NCBI GenBank assembly: GCA_000302695.1
Contig: AMFN01000004.1
Coordinates: 496,001 to 560,000 of the forward strand
DNA from: Enterobacteriaceae bacterium LSJC7
Lineage (GTDB): Bacteria > Pseudomonadota > Gammaproteobacteria > Enterobacterales > Enterobacteriaceae
Reading direction: 5' to 3'
Length of the DNA stretch: 64,000 nt
Part shown: positions 10,393 to 20,277 of the stretch, one piece after another
Position numbering within the stretch: the first letter of the stretch is position 1
Layout of the letters: each line of letters opens with the position of its first letter
Made by a program: the position numbers and the translations under genes
Notes under the pieces: model-generated
Told to the model about the DNA's origin: nothing
Databases searched by the model: none
The model's input: the letters and a program-made list of their open reading frames with translations, nothing else

Positions 10393-11601
10393 TCAACCCA
10401 TACTCATAGCATCGCCAAGCTGAAAAATGGGCAGGTACATGGCGATAACCAGCGTGCCGATAATCGCCCCCATCACAACCATCATCATTGGCTCCAGCGC
10501 CGCTGCCAGCCCATCGGCACGTTCATGAGTACGTTGTGCGTGCCACTGTGCCAGCCTGTCCAGCATGATATCAAGACTACCGCTCTCTTCACCGGTGCGG
10601 GCGAGTTGAATGCAAAAGGGGGTGAAAACACCAGCCTGGTTTAGTGCCTGCGAAAACGTACCGCCAGTGCTGATGTACTTGCGCATATTGCACAGCTTTG
10701 CCTGCCACCACGGATGCGCCATTGCCACTTCAGCGGCCTCCAGCCCCTGAAGTAGTGGGATACCAGACTGTTGTGTGAGCGCGAGCGTGGTATGTATCTG
10801 GCTTAACCGCTGGCCACGCACCAGTTCAGCAAGCAACGGCAGTTTCAGTAGCAGCCGTTGTTCTCTGTTGTGCCAGTCTGGCAGGCGGCGCAGGCGCGCC
10901 CAGCCAGTAATAAGGAGCGCAATGAGTGCAACACACCACAGCGCGCTGTGCTCCAGCCAGCCAGACAGCGTAATAATATGTCGGGTGAGTGCGGGCAGCG
11001 GCGCATTAAAACTCTGGTAGATACTGGCAAACTCGGGCAGGACAAAAATCAGCATTGCGCCACTGACCAGTAGCGCAATAAGAAGCGTAAACAGCGGGTA
11101 GCGCAGAGCTTTCATCACTTTTTGGTGCAGCAGATACTGTTGCTCCTGCTGGACTGCCAACTGGCGACAGCAGACATCCAGCTTTCCCGTTAGCTCACCC
11201 GTGCGCAGCAGGGCGATAAACAGCGGCGGGAAAACGGCTGGCCACTGTTCAAGAATGGCAGACAGCGGCTGGCCCTGTTCAAGCTGGCGGGCGACCTGCT
11301 CAAGCAGGGCGCGCCACGCGGGGAGTGGATGTTGTTGCGCCAGTATCCGGCAACCTAATTCCAGGGAGATACCGGCGTGCACAATCGCTGCCAGTTGGCG
11401 TAAAAAATCAATCTTATTACGCAAACTCCAGCTACGGCGCGGCGAGAAGGAAAGCAGGCGCAGAGTGACAGGAATGACGTTACGCTGTGCAAGCTCCTCT
11501 AAGACAGTGCTGCGGTGATGGGCCAGTGAAAATCCCTGCTTCAGCGCGCCGTCTGGCTCCAGCACCTGCCAGCGCCAGAGTTTTAGTTTAGTTTTCTTCA
11601 T
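10393..11601 (-). CDS. hofC: HofC, type IV pilus inner-membrane platform protein
   Basis: HofC is the GspF/PilC-family polytopic protein on which type IV pili are assembled. The 402-aa product has the duplicated GspF layout: cytoplasmic domain 1 (FLRQLAAIVHAGISLELGCRIL), a membrane hairpin near residues 165-235 (YPLFTLLIALLVSGAMLIFVLPEF and CVALIALLITGW), cytoplasmic domain 2 (LALTQQSGIPLLQGLEA), and a last membrane segment GAIIGTLVIAMYLPIFQLGDAM. It overlaps hofB by 14 bp, so the two are cotranslated. No prepilin peptidase or secretin gene lies nearby, as is usual for enterobacteria, where those are elsewhere. Confidence 0.93.
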   Translation of the reverse strand: MKKTKLKLWRWQVLEPDGALKQGFSLAHHRSTVLEELAQRNVIPVTLRLLSFSPRRSWSLRNKIDFLRQLAAIVHAGISLELGCRILAQQHPLPAWRALLEQVARQLEQGQPLSAILEQWPAVFPPLFIALLRTGELTGKLDVCCRQLAVQQEQQYLLHQKVMKALRYPLFTLLIALLVSGAMLIFVLPEFASIYQSFNAPLPALTRHIITLSGWLEHSALWCVALIALLITGWARLRRLPDWHNREQRLLLKLPLLAELVRGQRLSQIHTTLALTQQSGIPLLQGLEAAEVAMAHPWWQAKLCNMRKYISTGGTFSQALNQAGVFTPFCIQLARTGEESGSLDIMLDRLAQWHAQRTHERADGLAAALEPMMMVVMGAIIGTLVIAMYLPIFQLGDAMSMG

Positions 11602-12970
11602 GAGGTACGCCCAGCACTCGCCACAGCTCGTGGACCGTGGTGAGTCCCTGTCTGACGGCGTTTATTCCGCTTTCCAGCAGCGTCTGTATACCTTGCTGGC
11701 GACAAAGCTGTTCCAGCGTGTGTGCGGTTTCACCTGCAAGAATAGCCTGGCGTAACGTGGCGTTTATGGGCATCAGTTCAAACAGGGCCAGCCTGTCGTA
11801 ATAGCCACCGTAACAGCGTTCACATCCCACAGCATGCCAGTGGGAGACGGGCTGCGGCGATAGCGTTTGTGGCAGCGTTAACCTGTCAGGTGCGGGCTGA
11901 CGGCAGTGTGAACACAGACGGCGCACCAGGCGTTGGGCAATGATAAGCTTAAGTGCGCAGGCGATTTGCCAGCGTGCAATACCCATTTGTTCAAGGCGCG
12001 TCAGCGTCTCGACAGTCGACTGTGTATGCAGCGTGGACAAGACAAGGTGGCCGGTCTGCGCGGCGTTTAGCGCAATTTCAGCCGTTTCTTTATCGCGAAT
12101 TTCACCAACCATGATGATATCCGGGTCCTGGCGCAGCAGCGCGCGCAGCACCACCTGGAAACTCAGCCCTGCCTTTGGGTGAATTTGTGTCTGTGTTAAT
12201 CCAACGAGTGGGATTTCTATTGGGTCTTCCACGCAGGCGATATTGACGCCGGGACGATTAAGCGTGTTGAGTGCACTGTACAGCGTCAGCGTTTTCCCAC
12301 TGCCTGTGGGGCCAGTAACGAGAATTAATCCCTGCGGTTTTGCCAGTGTTGCGAGAAAGGTTTTCAGAGCGGCTGGCTCCATACCCAGCGCTTCGGGGTC
12401 AAGCGGGCGCGTTTGCTGGCGTAGCAGCCTCAGGACGGCCTTTTCGCCTGCCCGACAAGGCAGCGTGGAGAGTCGAAGCGACAGCTTCTCGCCATGAATT
12501 TCTGTATCAAACTGGCCGTCCTGCGGCAACCGCCGTTCGGCGATATCCAGATTGCCGAGAATTTTCAGGCGCGCAACGGCAGCCGTGCAGATCTCGCTGG
12601 AGAAGCGCGTCAGCGGCTGGAGTACACCATCCACACGCAGGCGAATATGCCCGCCGCTTTCGTTGGGTTCGAGGTGAATATCTGAAGCGCGACGCGTAAC
12701 GGCACGCTCAAGGGCATGGCTCACCAGTTCAACGGCAGCATTTTTCCCCTCATCAAAGGCGGGCGTTTCATGCTTATCCTGCACATATTTTTCCAGCCGT
12801 TGTCGGCTCCAGCTTTCAATGTCTGCGCGCTGGTTACTGGCAAACGCCAGTGCCTGCACCAGTTCGGTAGACGGCGCACCGGCGACCGCCACGCGTATTG
12901 CGCCGCCCTCTGTACCTAACAAAACGGCATGGTGTTGTTGGCAAATCTGGTTTAGTTGTTCGCTCTGCAT
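11588..12970 (-). CDS. hofB: HofB, type IV pilus assembly ATPase (GspE family)
   Basis: HofB is the secretion/assembly ATPase energising pilus extension from the cytoplasm. Visible: Walker A GPTGSGKTLT, Asp box ACVEDPIEIP, Walker B DPDIIMVGEIRD, His box GHLVLSTLHTQS, and a C-terminal tetracysteine zinc site (CSHCRQP, GCERCYGGYYD). I place the start at the ATG at 12970 (460 aa), which has GGAG seven bases upstream and an N terminus matching the family; the open frame extends to 13006 inside ppdD but without support. It starts five bases after the ppdD stop. The N-terminal domain is typical GspE type. Confidence 0.94.
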   Translation of the reverse strand: MQSEQLNQICQQHHAVLLGTEGGAIRVAVAGAPSTELVQALAFASNQRADIESWSRQRLEKYVQDKHETPAFDEGKNAAVELVSHALERAVTRRASDIHLEPNESGGHIRLRVDGVLQPLTRFSSEICTAAVARLKILGNLDIAERRLPQDGQFDTEIHGEKLSLRLSTLPCRAGEKAVLRLLRQQTRPLDPEALGMEPAALKTFLATLAKPQGLILVTGPTGSGKTLTLYSALNTLNRPGVNIACVEDPIEIPLVGLTQTQIHPKAGLSFQVVLRALLRQDPDIIMVGEIRDKETAEIALNAAQTGHLVLSTLHTQSTVETLTRLEQMGIARWQIACALKLIIAQRLVRRLCSHCRQPAPDRLTLPQTLSPQPVSHWHAVGCERCYGGYYDRLALFELMPINATLRQAILAGETAHTLEQLCRQQGIQTLLESGINAVRQGLTTVHELWRVLGVPHEEN

Positions 12971-12974
12971 GTAT

Positions 12975-13412
12975 TTACTCCACACCAAAACGGAAAACAT
13001 CTTCACAGGCCTGCTTCAGAGCACTGGACTCCTGAGCATTGCAGGTCCGCTGCCAGCCAGAAACACCCTCGTCATTGCTCCAGCGTGGGGTTAGCGTGAC
13101 GTGAAGACCATTGAGGCTTTCCTGGCCTGTGAGGGTTACCGTGCCAGCGCTCACCGTCATGGCAGAAACGTAACGGCTGGTTTTCGGTTGTGGAATGCCA
13201 TTTGTTCCCGATGTGCACTGGTTTACGCTGCCGCGCTCCAGTGCGCAAATTTCAACGGCGGTGCGATAAGGCAAGAATATTTGCAGCATATCGGTCAGTG
13301 CCGCCTTACGCAGATAGTTCTGCCAGGCGGGAACGCCGATGGCGCTGAGTATCGCCACAATGGCAATAACCACCATCAGTTCAATCAGGGTAAATCCGCG
13401 TTGTCTGTTCAT
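12975..13412 (-). CDS. ppdD: PpdD, type IV major prepilin
   Basis: PpdD is the major type IVa pilin subunit. The class III signal is MNRQRG followed by FTLIELMVVIAIVAILSAIG, with cleavage expected after Gly6 and the conserved Glu at mature position 5, then the hydrophobic assembly helix. Two cysteine pairs are visible (ICALERG / NQC, and CNAQ / ACEDVF), matching the pilin globular domain; the product is 145 aa. It is first in ppdD-hofB-hofC, so the assembly ATPase and platform are made with the pilin. Upstream (13413-13694) lie a heptanucleotide repeat tract and the nadC end; whether the tract affects pilin expression is unknown. Confidence 0.96.
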   Translation of the reverse strand: MNRQRGFTLIELMVVIAIVAILSAIGVPAWQNYLRKAALTDMLQIFLPYRTAVEICALERGSVNQCTSGTNGIPQPKTSRYVSAMTVSAGTVTLTGQESLNGLHVTLTPRWSNDEGVSGWQRTCNAQESSALKQACEDVFRFGVE

Positions 13413-13598
13413 GCTTTCTCCTGTCTGGTCGGCGTACTCTGTACCGAAGAGTCAGCTGGCGCGACAGAGAAAACCGGGTATTACGAGCGGTATTCAGCAC
13501 AAATTTGTGGTGTTGCAAAAACCTTCAGAAAACCAGGAATCATGCTCGCAATCTGAAGAAAGTGGGGAGGCGATGAGCGGTGAATTGCGATACAACCT

Positions 13599-13654
<56 letters not shown>

Positions 13655-13660
13655 CGGGAG

Positions 13661-13682
13661 CGCCTGCACCAATGCGCAGGCG
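13661..13682 (-). terminator. Hairpin downstream of nadC, possible weak terminator
   Basis: CGCCTGC / GCAGGCG with an 8-nt loop lies 13 bp after the nadC stop. No T-run follows in the direction of nadC transcription, so readthrough across the heptamer tract toward ppdD is possible. Confidence 0.4.
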
Positions 13683-13694
13683 TTCAGCCTGCCG

Positions 13695-14630
<936 letters not shown>

Positions 14631-14673
14631 CTACTCTGAAGCGACGCCAGGTTCCAGACAAAGGAGAGGATGC

Positions 14674-15237
14674 ATGCAGTTGCAAGAGGGGTGGCTGGAA
14701 GGCGCGCGCAGACAGCCTTCGCCCCATTTTGATGAGCGGCCTGAAGGGGAAGCGCCTTCGCTATTGGTTGTGCATAACATCAGTTTACCGCCCGGTGAGT
14801 TTGGCGGGCCGTGGATAGATGCGCTGTTTCTTGGCACGCTGAATCCTGACGCACATCCTTATTTTTCTGATATTGCCCATTTGCGCGTTTCCGCGCACTG
14901 CCTGATTCGTCGCGACGGCGAAATTGTGCAATATGTTCCGTTTGATAAACGTGCATGGCATGCTGGCGTCTCCTGCTATCAGGGGCGAGAAAAGTGCAAC
15001 GATTTCTCCATTGGGATTGAGCTTGAAGGCACCGACACGCTGCCTTATACCGATGCGCAATACGCACAGCTTGCTGCGGTGACTCAGGCGCTGGTCGCGG
15101 TCTATCCGGGTATTGCCAGCCATATGACGGGCCACTGCGATATCGCACCCGAGCGCAAAACGGACCCCGGTCCCGCTTTTGACTGGGCGCGTTTTCGCAC
15201 CGCCTGCGCCCCTTTGATGGATAAGGAGACGCCATGA
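14674..15237 (+). CDS. ampD: AmpD, 1,6-anhydro-N-acetylmuramyl-L-alanine amidase
   Basis: AmpD is the cytoplasmic zinc amidase that trims anhydromuropeptides during peptidoglycan recycling; its loss derepresses ampC beta-lactamase in species carrying ampR-ampC. At 187 aa it has family length. The zinc ligand His34 (VVHNISLP) is visible, with the second His in [17 protein letters not shown] and the Asp of that same motif as third ligand. The Amidase_2 core also shows [17 protein letters not shown]. The stop overlaps the ampE start by four bases (ATGA). No ampC or ampR is in this window. Confidence 0.98.
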   Translation: MQLQEGWLEGARRQPSPHFDERPEGEAPSLLVVHNISLPPGEFGGPWIDALFLGTLNPDAHPYFSDIAHLRVSAHCLIRRDGEIVQYVPFDKRAWHAGVSCYQGREKCNDFSIGIELEGTDTLPYTDAQYAQLAAVTQALVAVYPGIASHMTGHCDIAPERKTDPGPAFDWARFRTACAPLMDKETP

Positions 15238-16088
15238 CGTTATTTACCCTGCTGCTGGTGCTGCTGTGGGAACGCCTGTTTAAGCTTGGTGAGCACTGGC
15301 AGATAGACAGTCGGCTGCAGGTGCTGTTCCGGCGCGTGCGCCATTTCTCCATGATCCGCACGTTAATGATGACCGCTGTGGCCATGCTGGTGGTGTTTCT
15401 GTGCCTCAGGGCGCTGTATGGGCTTTTTTTCAATGTGCCGCTGCTGGTGTTCTGGATTTTGCTGGGCCTGCTGTGCATTGGCGCGGGCGTGGTGCGGTTG
15501 CACTATCACAAGTATTTGCTGGCTGCGAGCCATGGTGATATCAACGCACGTGTTGCTATGGTGAGTGAACTGACGCTGATTCACGGCGTGCCGCCGGACT
15601 GTAATGAGACTGAGTTTCTACGCGAGCTTCAAAATGCGCTGCTGTGGATAAACTACCGCTTCTATCTGGCACCGCTGTTCTGGCTTATCGTCGGCGGTCC
15701 GTGGGGGCCAGTTACGCTTGCCGGTTATGCCTTCCTGCGTGCCTGGCAGAGCTGGCTGGCGCGCCACCATACGCCGCATCAGCGTTTGCAGTCCGGCATT
15801 GACGCTATTCTGCATGTACTGGACTGGGTGCCGGTGCGTCTGGCGGGCGTGGCGTACGCGTTGCTTGGGCACGGTGAAAAGGCGCTGCCGGCCTGGTTTG
15901 CCTCGCTTGGCGATATTCATAGCTCGCAATATCAGGTGCTGACGCGACTGGCGCAGTTCTCGCTGGCGCGCGATGTGCACACCGATAACGTGCAGACGCC
16001 AAAAGCCGCAGTGTCGATGGCAAAGAAAACGACGTTTGCTATTGTGGTGGTGGTCGCACTGCTGACTATCTACGGTACGCTGGTGTGA
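15234..16088 (+). CDS. ampE: AmpE, inner-membrane protein coupled to AmpD
   Basis: AmpE is a polytopic inner-membrane protein cotranscribed with ampD; its biochemical role is unsettled, though a sensor or transport role in peptidoglycan recycling has been proposed. The 284-aa product has membrane segments near the N terminus ([52 protein letters not shown]), one around residue 145 ([24 protein letters not shown]) and a C-terminal one ([15 protein letters not shown]). It overlaps ampD by four bases and ends at a strong terminator. Confidence 0.96.
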   Translation: MTLFTLLLVLLWERLFKLGEHWQIDSRLQVLFRRVRHFSMIRTLMMTAVAMLVVFLCLRALYGLFFNVPLLVFWILLGLLCIGAGVVRLHYHKYLLAASHGDINARVAMVSELTLIHGVPPDCNETEFLRELQNALLWINYRFYLAPLFWLIVGGPWGPVTLAGYAFLRAWQSWLARHHTPHQRLQSGIDAILHVLDWVPVRLAGVAYALLGHGEKALPAWFASLGDIHSSQYQVLTRLAQFSLARDVHTDNVQTPKAAVSMAKKTTFAIVVVVALLTIYGTLV

Positions 16089-16111
16089 GGTGTACACATT
16101 CAGTAAAACAA

Positions 16112-16137
16112 AGCCGCGCACTGCGCGGCTTTGTTAT
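16112..16137. terminator. Bidirectional terminator between ampE and the GH43 gene
   Basis: AGCCGCGC / GCGCGGCT with a short loop, A-rich on the left and TTTGTT on the right, lies between convergent ampE and the leftward glycosidase gene, whose stop codon is immediately adjacent. Confidence 0.85.
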
Positions 16138-17093
16138 TAACGGCTGTCCGGCGGCGCGTCGCCAAAGTCCGGCATGCCGTCCTCCTTCCAGCTAAACACC
16201 TTAACGCGCGTATGGCGCCCCGGATCGTAAAGCGGGTCACCCTCAATCTGCGTATAGCTGCGTGCGTGATAAACCAGCACATCCTGGCCGTCTTCGGTGC
16301 GGGTAAAGCTGTTGTGGCCTGGTCCGTACTGGTGGTTCTTAAAACTGGTGGTAAACACCGGCTGCGGTGATTTATGCCAGTTGGCCAGGTTTAGCGGGTC
16401 GGCAGTAACGTCTATCCACAATAGCCCCATGCAGTAGTTTTCGTCGGTGGCGCTGGCAGAGTAAGAGACAAACAGCCGGTTACCGTGAATCACCACCGCC
16501 GGGCCTTCGTTAACCATAAAGCCGCGGCACTCCCAGTCAAACTCCGGTTTACTGAGCATGAGCGGGGGGCCTTTTATCGTCCACGGGTTTTCAAGTTCGG
16601 CCAGGTACAGGTTGGTGTTGCCGGGAATATCCGGCGCTTTTTGCGCCCACAGATACCATTGCTTGCCCTGGTGATGAAACGTGGTGGCATCAAGCGCAAA
16701 GGTGTCGAGCGGCGTTTTTACCTGGCCTCTTTCAACCCAGCGCCCGTTAAGCGGGCTGGCGTCAGCGCATTCGAGTACAAACATGCGGTGCTGGAACATA
16801 TTCAGCCCATCCAGCGCCTGGGTGGGGGCCGCAGCGTAATAGAGGTACCACTTACCCTCAATATGGTGCAGCTCCGGTGCCCAGATAAGCTCGCTCATCG
16901 GCCCGGTTTGCGGCTTGCGCCATACCACGGCCGTCTGCGCTGCGGGCAACTCAGCAATAGTGCTGGCGCAGCGGATTTCCAGGCGATCGTATTCCGGGAC
17001 CGAGGCTGTGAAGTAGTAAACGCCGTCGTGATAAAAGATGAAAGGATCGGCGCGTTGCTCAATCAGTGGGTTCGGCCAGTGTAGGGTACTCAT
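16137..17093 (-). CDS. Family 43 glycoside hydrolase (arabinofuranosidase/xylosidase type)
   Basis: A 318-aa five-bladed beta-propeller glycosidase of GH43. The three catalytic acids of the family are placed: Asp16 in RADPFIF (base), Asp135 in ALDATTFHH (pKa modulator) and Glu196 in VNEGPAV (acid); GPGHNSFT supplies the conserved late-blade His. There is no signal peptide, so it acts on small oligosaccharides imported into the cytoplasm. It overlaps the transporter gene upstream by four bases (ATGA), making a two-gene operon like the E. coli yagG-yagH or xynT-xynB type. Likely substrates are arabinosides or xylosides; the exact linkage cannot be read. This pair is not at this position in E. 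coli K-12. Confidence 0.88.
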   Translation of the reverse strand: MSTLHWPNPLIEQRADPFIFYHDGVYYFTASVPEYDRLEIRCASTIAELPAAQTAVVWRKPQTGPMSELIWAPELHHIEGKWYLYYAAAPTQALDGLNMFQHRMFVLECADASPLNGRWVERGQVKTPLDTFALDATTFHHQGKQWYLWAQKAPDIPGNTNLYLAELENPWTIKGPPLMLSKPEFDWECRGFMVNEGPAVVIHGNRLFVSYSASATDENYCMGLLWIDVTADPLNLANWHKSPQPVFTTSFKNHQYGPGHNSFTRTEDGQDVLVYHARSYTQIEGDPLYDPGRHTRVKVFSWKEDGMPDFGDAPPDSR

Positions 17094-18502
17094 AGCGCTT
17101 TCCTTACGGTTTCGCTGGCGGGCTTTTGTGCCTGCCAGTCATTCAGTTCGTGATAGCTGTTGCGGCGTTTTTCTAAATCGGCCTGAATTTGTAGCATCAG
17201 GTTGCGATCCACCTTCAGCAGGCGCACCACGCCCGCAGTGATGAGATAGCCAATGCCGGGGATAACGGTAAAGAGCATGACAATGCCGTTGACAGCCGAC
17301 GCGCTCTGCTGCGCCAGGCTCGCATCATAGCCATATCCGTAGAGCAGGAAGCCGACCATCGCGCCCGCTACCGCCAGCCCAACCTTCAGAAAGAACAGGT
17401 TACCGGAGAAACTGATGCCGGTGATGCGCTTGCCGGTTTTCCACTCGCCGTAATCGTCCACGTCTGCCATCAGCGACCAGTGCAGCGGTGACGGGATCTG
17501 ATGGAGAATATTAAGCAGGAAATACATCACCACAATCAGCGCGGTGGCGTGCGGGCTGAGGAAGTAAAAACCGCAGGAGAATAACGCCAGCGCGATGTTA
17601 GTCCAGAAGAACACTTTGAGCTTGCACCAGCGGTCAGTCAGCACTTTTGCCAGCGCGCTGCCAATCATCATGCCCACCACGCCAAGGCTGATAAACAGCG
17701 TGGCGAAGTGCCCACTCTGACCCATCACCCACGTCACGTAATACATGGTAGCGGCCATGCGGATAAAACCGGGGCAGACGTTGCACAAGGTGAGCAGCAG
17801 GATGCGCACCCACTGGTCGTTTTTCCATACGTCGCGCAGATCTGCTTTTAGCGCGTCACGGCTCGGTACTGCCGGGCGCACGCGCTCGCGCACGGTGGCA
17901 AAGCAAAATAGGAACATGCACATACCCGCGAACGCCAGTACCATCATTGCCATCTGGTAGCCTTTGGCTTTATCACCACCGCCAAACCACTCAACCATCG
18001 GCAGCAGCGAGAGCGTGAGCAGCAAGGTGGCGAGGCCAACCAGCACAAAGCGGTAGGACTGGCAGGCGACACGTTCCCCAGGGTCGCGGGTAATCACGCT
18101 GCCAAGCGAGCAGTAGGGAATATTAATCGCGGTGTAGGTCAGAGATAACAGGAAATAGGTGACAAAGGCATAGACAACCTTGCTGCTGTAGCTCCACTGC
18201 GGCGTGGTAAACATCAGCACGCTGAACAGCGCAAACGGGAAGGCAACCCACAGTATCCATGGACGAAAACGCCCCCAGCGGCTGCGGGTTCTGTCGGCAA
18301 GAGCGCCCATAATCGGGTCTGTGACGGCATCAATCACGCGCACAGAAAGCAGCAAAACGCCGACCAGCGCCGGTGACAGGCCAAATATATCGGTATAAAA
18401 ATAATTAACAAACAGCATGATAGCGCCAAAGATGATATTGCAACCGGCGTCGCCCATCCCATAGCCAATCTTCTCTTTTACAGACAGCTTGCTGTTATCC
18501 AT
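17090..18502 (-). CDS. GPH-family glycoside-cation symporter
   Basis: A twelve-helix transporter of the MelB/GPH family, 470 aa from the ATG at 18502, which has GGAGAG seven bases upstream and the typical start MDNSKLSVKEKIGYGMGDAG; the frame is open 29 codons further but without a good start. Family features: the N-terminal GYGMGDAG, VRVIDAVTDPIMGALADRTRSRWGRFRPW (the cation-site Asp segment) and YTAINIPYCSLGSVIT. It is cotranslated with the GH43 glycosidase and very probably imports its oligosaccharide substrate with Na+ or H+. No dedicated regulator gene is adjacent, which is unusual for such cassettes. Confidence 0.9.
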   Translation of the reverse strand: MDNSKLSVKEKIGYGMGDAGCNIIFGAIMLFVNYFYTDIFGLSPALVGVLLLSVRVIDAVTDPIMGALADRTRSRWGRFRPWILWVAFPFALFSVLMFTTPQWSYSSKVVYAFVTYFLLSLTYTAINIPYCSLGSVITRDPGERVACQSYRFVLVGLATLLLTLSLLPMVEWFGGGDKAKGYQMAMMVLAFAGMCMFLFCFATVRERVRPAVPSRDALKADLRDVWKNDQWVRILLLTLCNVCPGFIRMAATMYYVTWVMGQSGHFATLFISLGVVGMMIGSALAKVLTDRWCKLKVFFWTNIALALFSCGFYFLSPHATALIVVMYFLLNILHQIPSPLHWSLMADVDDYGEWKTGKRITGISFSGNLFFLKVGLAVAGAMVGFLLYGYGYDASLAQQSASAVNGIVMLFTVIPGIGYLITAGVVRLLKVDRNLMLQIQADLEKRRNSYHELNDWQAQKPASETVRKAL

Positions 18503-18625
18503 CGATATCTCTCCAGACGAGGTATGGACGGAATTATTGTCTGAACATTCCTGGAACATGCAGCAGGATAGCGCCGTGAAGATGGACAATTGTGTCGAGG
18601 GAAGGAAAGTGTGAGGGAAATAACA

Positions 18626-18647
18626 CAGCGCCCGTTACCGGGCGCTG
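18626..18647. repeat. Copy 1 of a duplicated hairpin
   Basis: AGCGCCCGTTACCGGGCGCT, a perfect inverted repeat with an 8-bp stem, flanked by C and G. An identical copy lies at 18787-18806, about 160 bp away. It sits upstream of the symporter gene. Confidence 0.85.
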
Positions 18648-18786
18648 AGACTGATGCCTTACCTCATCCTGCCACAGGCAGGATGGATGCTACCCAATAA
18701 AAAATAAGGAAAATCAATTTATTGATTTTCGCCTGCTAACTACAACGAAGGAAAAAACCCGTTTTTTCTTGGTTGTCAGCAATCTG

Positions 18787-18806
18787 AGCGCCCGTTACCG
18801 GGCGCT
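18787..18806. repeat. Copy 2 of a duplicated hairpin
   Basis: Same 20 bases as copy 1, in the same orientation, 12 bp after the aroP stop codon. As an aroP terminator it lacks a T-run on the leftward strand, so an accessory stem or repeat-family function is equally possible. Confidence 0.8.
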
Positions 18807-18818
18807 GTAGAGGCAGAA

Positions 18819-20192
18819 TCAGGATTTTTGCGAGCGTTGCTTGATGAAGTAACCGATGCCGAGCACGACCAGCCAGAACGGGATCATAATCACCGACTCA
18901 CGCATGCCCGGGTGGATGCTCATGATAACCAGAATACCGGCCAGGAAGGCCAGGCACAGCCAGTTGCCAAACGGGTACCACAGCGCCTTGAAGCGGGTTT
19001 CCACACCCTGTTGTGCCTTCGCACGGCGAAACTTCAGGTGCGAGTAGCTTATCATCGCCCAGTTAATGACCAGGGCGGCAACCACCAGCGTCATCAAAAA
19101 GCCAAAGGCTTTGCCTGGCATCAGGTAGTTGATGAGCACACACAGCGCGGTAGCGGCGGCAGAAACGCCCAGCGCCACGTACGGAACGCCACGGCGGTCC
19201 ACTTTCAGCAACGCTTTCGGGCCGTTACCTTGTTTCGCCAGGCCAAACAGCATGCGGCTGTTGCAGTACACACAACTGTTATATACCGACAGTGCCGCAG
19301 TCAGAATGACCAGATTCAGCACGTTAGCAATCATGTTGGTGTCGAGGTAGTCGCTGTGCAGATCGTGGAAAATCATCACAAACGGGCTGGCTCCCTCAAC
19401 CACTTTGCCCCACGGATAGAGCGACAGCAGGACGGTGAGTGAGCCGATGTAGAAAATCAGCACACGCCAGATAACCTGGTTGGTGGCCTGCGGAATGGTT
19501 TTTTGCGGGTTATCGGCTTCTGCTGCGGTAATGCCCACCAGCTCAAGACCGCCAAACGAGAACATAATCACCGCCATGGCCATCACCAGTCCCGATATGC
19601 CGAAGGGGAAGAACCCTCCTTCATCCCACAGATTGGATACTGACGCTTCCGGGCCGCCTTTACCGCTAAACAGCAAATAGCCGCCGACCAGAATCATACC
19701 GATAATGGCGACCACTTTAATGATGGAGAACCAGAACTCCATTTCGCCGTAAATTTTGACGGTGGAGAGGTTGATGACATTGATAAGCACAAAGAAACTC
19801 AGTGCCGTGACCCAGGTCGGGATATCCGGCCACCAGTACTGGATGTATTTGCCAACGGCGGTGAGTTCGGCCATGGCAACGAGCACATACAGCACCCAGT
19901 AGTTCCAGCCGGAGGCAAAACCGGCAAAATTACCCCAGTACTTATAGGCAAAGTGGCTGAACGAACCAGCAACCGGCTCTTCAACCACCATTTCACCCAG
20001 CTGGCGCATGATAAGAAAGGCAATAAAGCCGCCAATCCCGTATCCCAGAATAACGGACGGACCGGCCATTTTGATGGTGTCGGCGATGCCCAGAAACAGC
20101 CCGGTGCCAATCGCGCCACCCAGCGCAATGAGCTGGATATGGCGGTTCTTCAGGCCGCGCTTTAGCGAATCGCCGTGCTCTTGACCTTCCAT
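18819..20192 (-). CDS. aroP: Aromatic amino-acid permease (AroP position; AroP/PheP family)
   Basis: A 457-aa APC-superfamily permease with twelve predicted helices; the family start LKRGLKNRHIQLIALGGAIGTGLFLG is clear. It occupies the aroP locus next to pdhR and has the AroP-type blocks EEPVAGSFSHFAYKYWG and FSFGGLELVGITAAEADNP. Several stretches read more like PheP as I remember it: DTIKMAGPSVILGYG, YIQYWWPDIPTW, SLYPWGKV and SPFVMIFHDL. It probably imports Phe, Tyr and Trp, but preference could be shifted. A TyrR-like box lies 68 bp upstream of the start. The symbol is assigned from position and overall family. Confidence 0.87.
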   Translation of the reverse strand: MEGQEHGDSLKRGLKNRHIQLIALGGAIGTGLFLGIADTIKMAGPSVILGYGIGGFIAFLIMRQLGEMVVEEPVAGSFSHFAYKYWGNFAGFASGWNYWVLYVLVAMAELTAVGKYIQYWWPDIPTWVTALSFFVLINVINLSTVKIYGEMEFWFSIIKVVAIIGMILVGGYLLFSGKGGPEASVSNLWDEGGFFPFGISGLVMAMAVIMFSFGGLELVGITAAEADNPQKTIPQATNQVIWRVLIFYIGSLTVLLSLYPWGKVVEGASPFVMIFHDLHSDYLDTNMIANVLNLVILTAALSVYNSCVYCNSRMLFGLAKQGNGPKALLKVDRRGVPYVALGVSAAATALCVLINYLMPGKAFGFLMTLVVAALVINWAMISYSHLKFRRAKAQQGVETRFKALWYPFGNWLCLAFLAGILVIMSIHPGMRESVIMIPFWLVVLGIGYFIKQRSQKS

Positions 20193-20259
20193 TTTAAAAC
20201 CTCGTTAAGTGGTAAATGCCCCTGCGCGGGCGCAAGTGTCAGTTTGTTATGCCGTAATC

Positions 20260-20277
20260 TGTATTGTTTTATTTACG
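20260..20277 (-). promoter_or_regulatory. TyrR-like box upstream of aroP
   Basis: TGTATT-N6-TTTACG matches the TyrR consensus TGTAAA-N6-TTTACA at 9 of 12 positions and lies 68 bp before the aroP start, where TyrR boxes repress aroP in E. coli. Confidence 0.4.

Larger units (their letters stand above)
18590..18818. other. Hairpin-rich intergenic segment between symporter gene and aroP
   Basis: No gene. Besides the two identical 20-bp hairpins listed separately, it holds a 9-bp inverted repeat CATCCTGCC / GGCAGGATG (18665-18685) and a perfect 10-bp AT-rich inverted repeat GAAAATCAAT / ATTGATTTTC (18709-18730) with a 2-nt loop, plus GAAAAAA-CCCG-TTTTTTC near 18750. The middle of the segment is AT-rich compared with flanks. 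Probably terminator sequences for leftward aroP. Confidence 0.6.
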
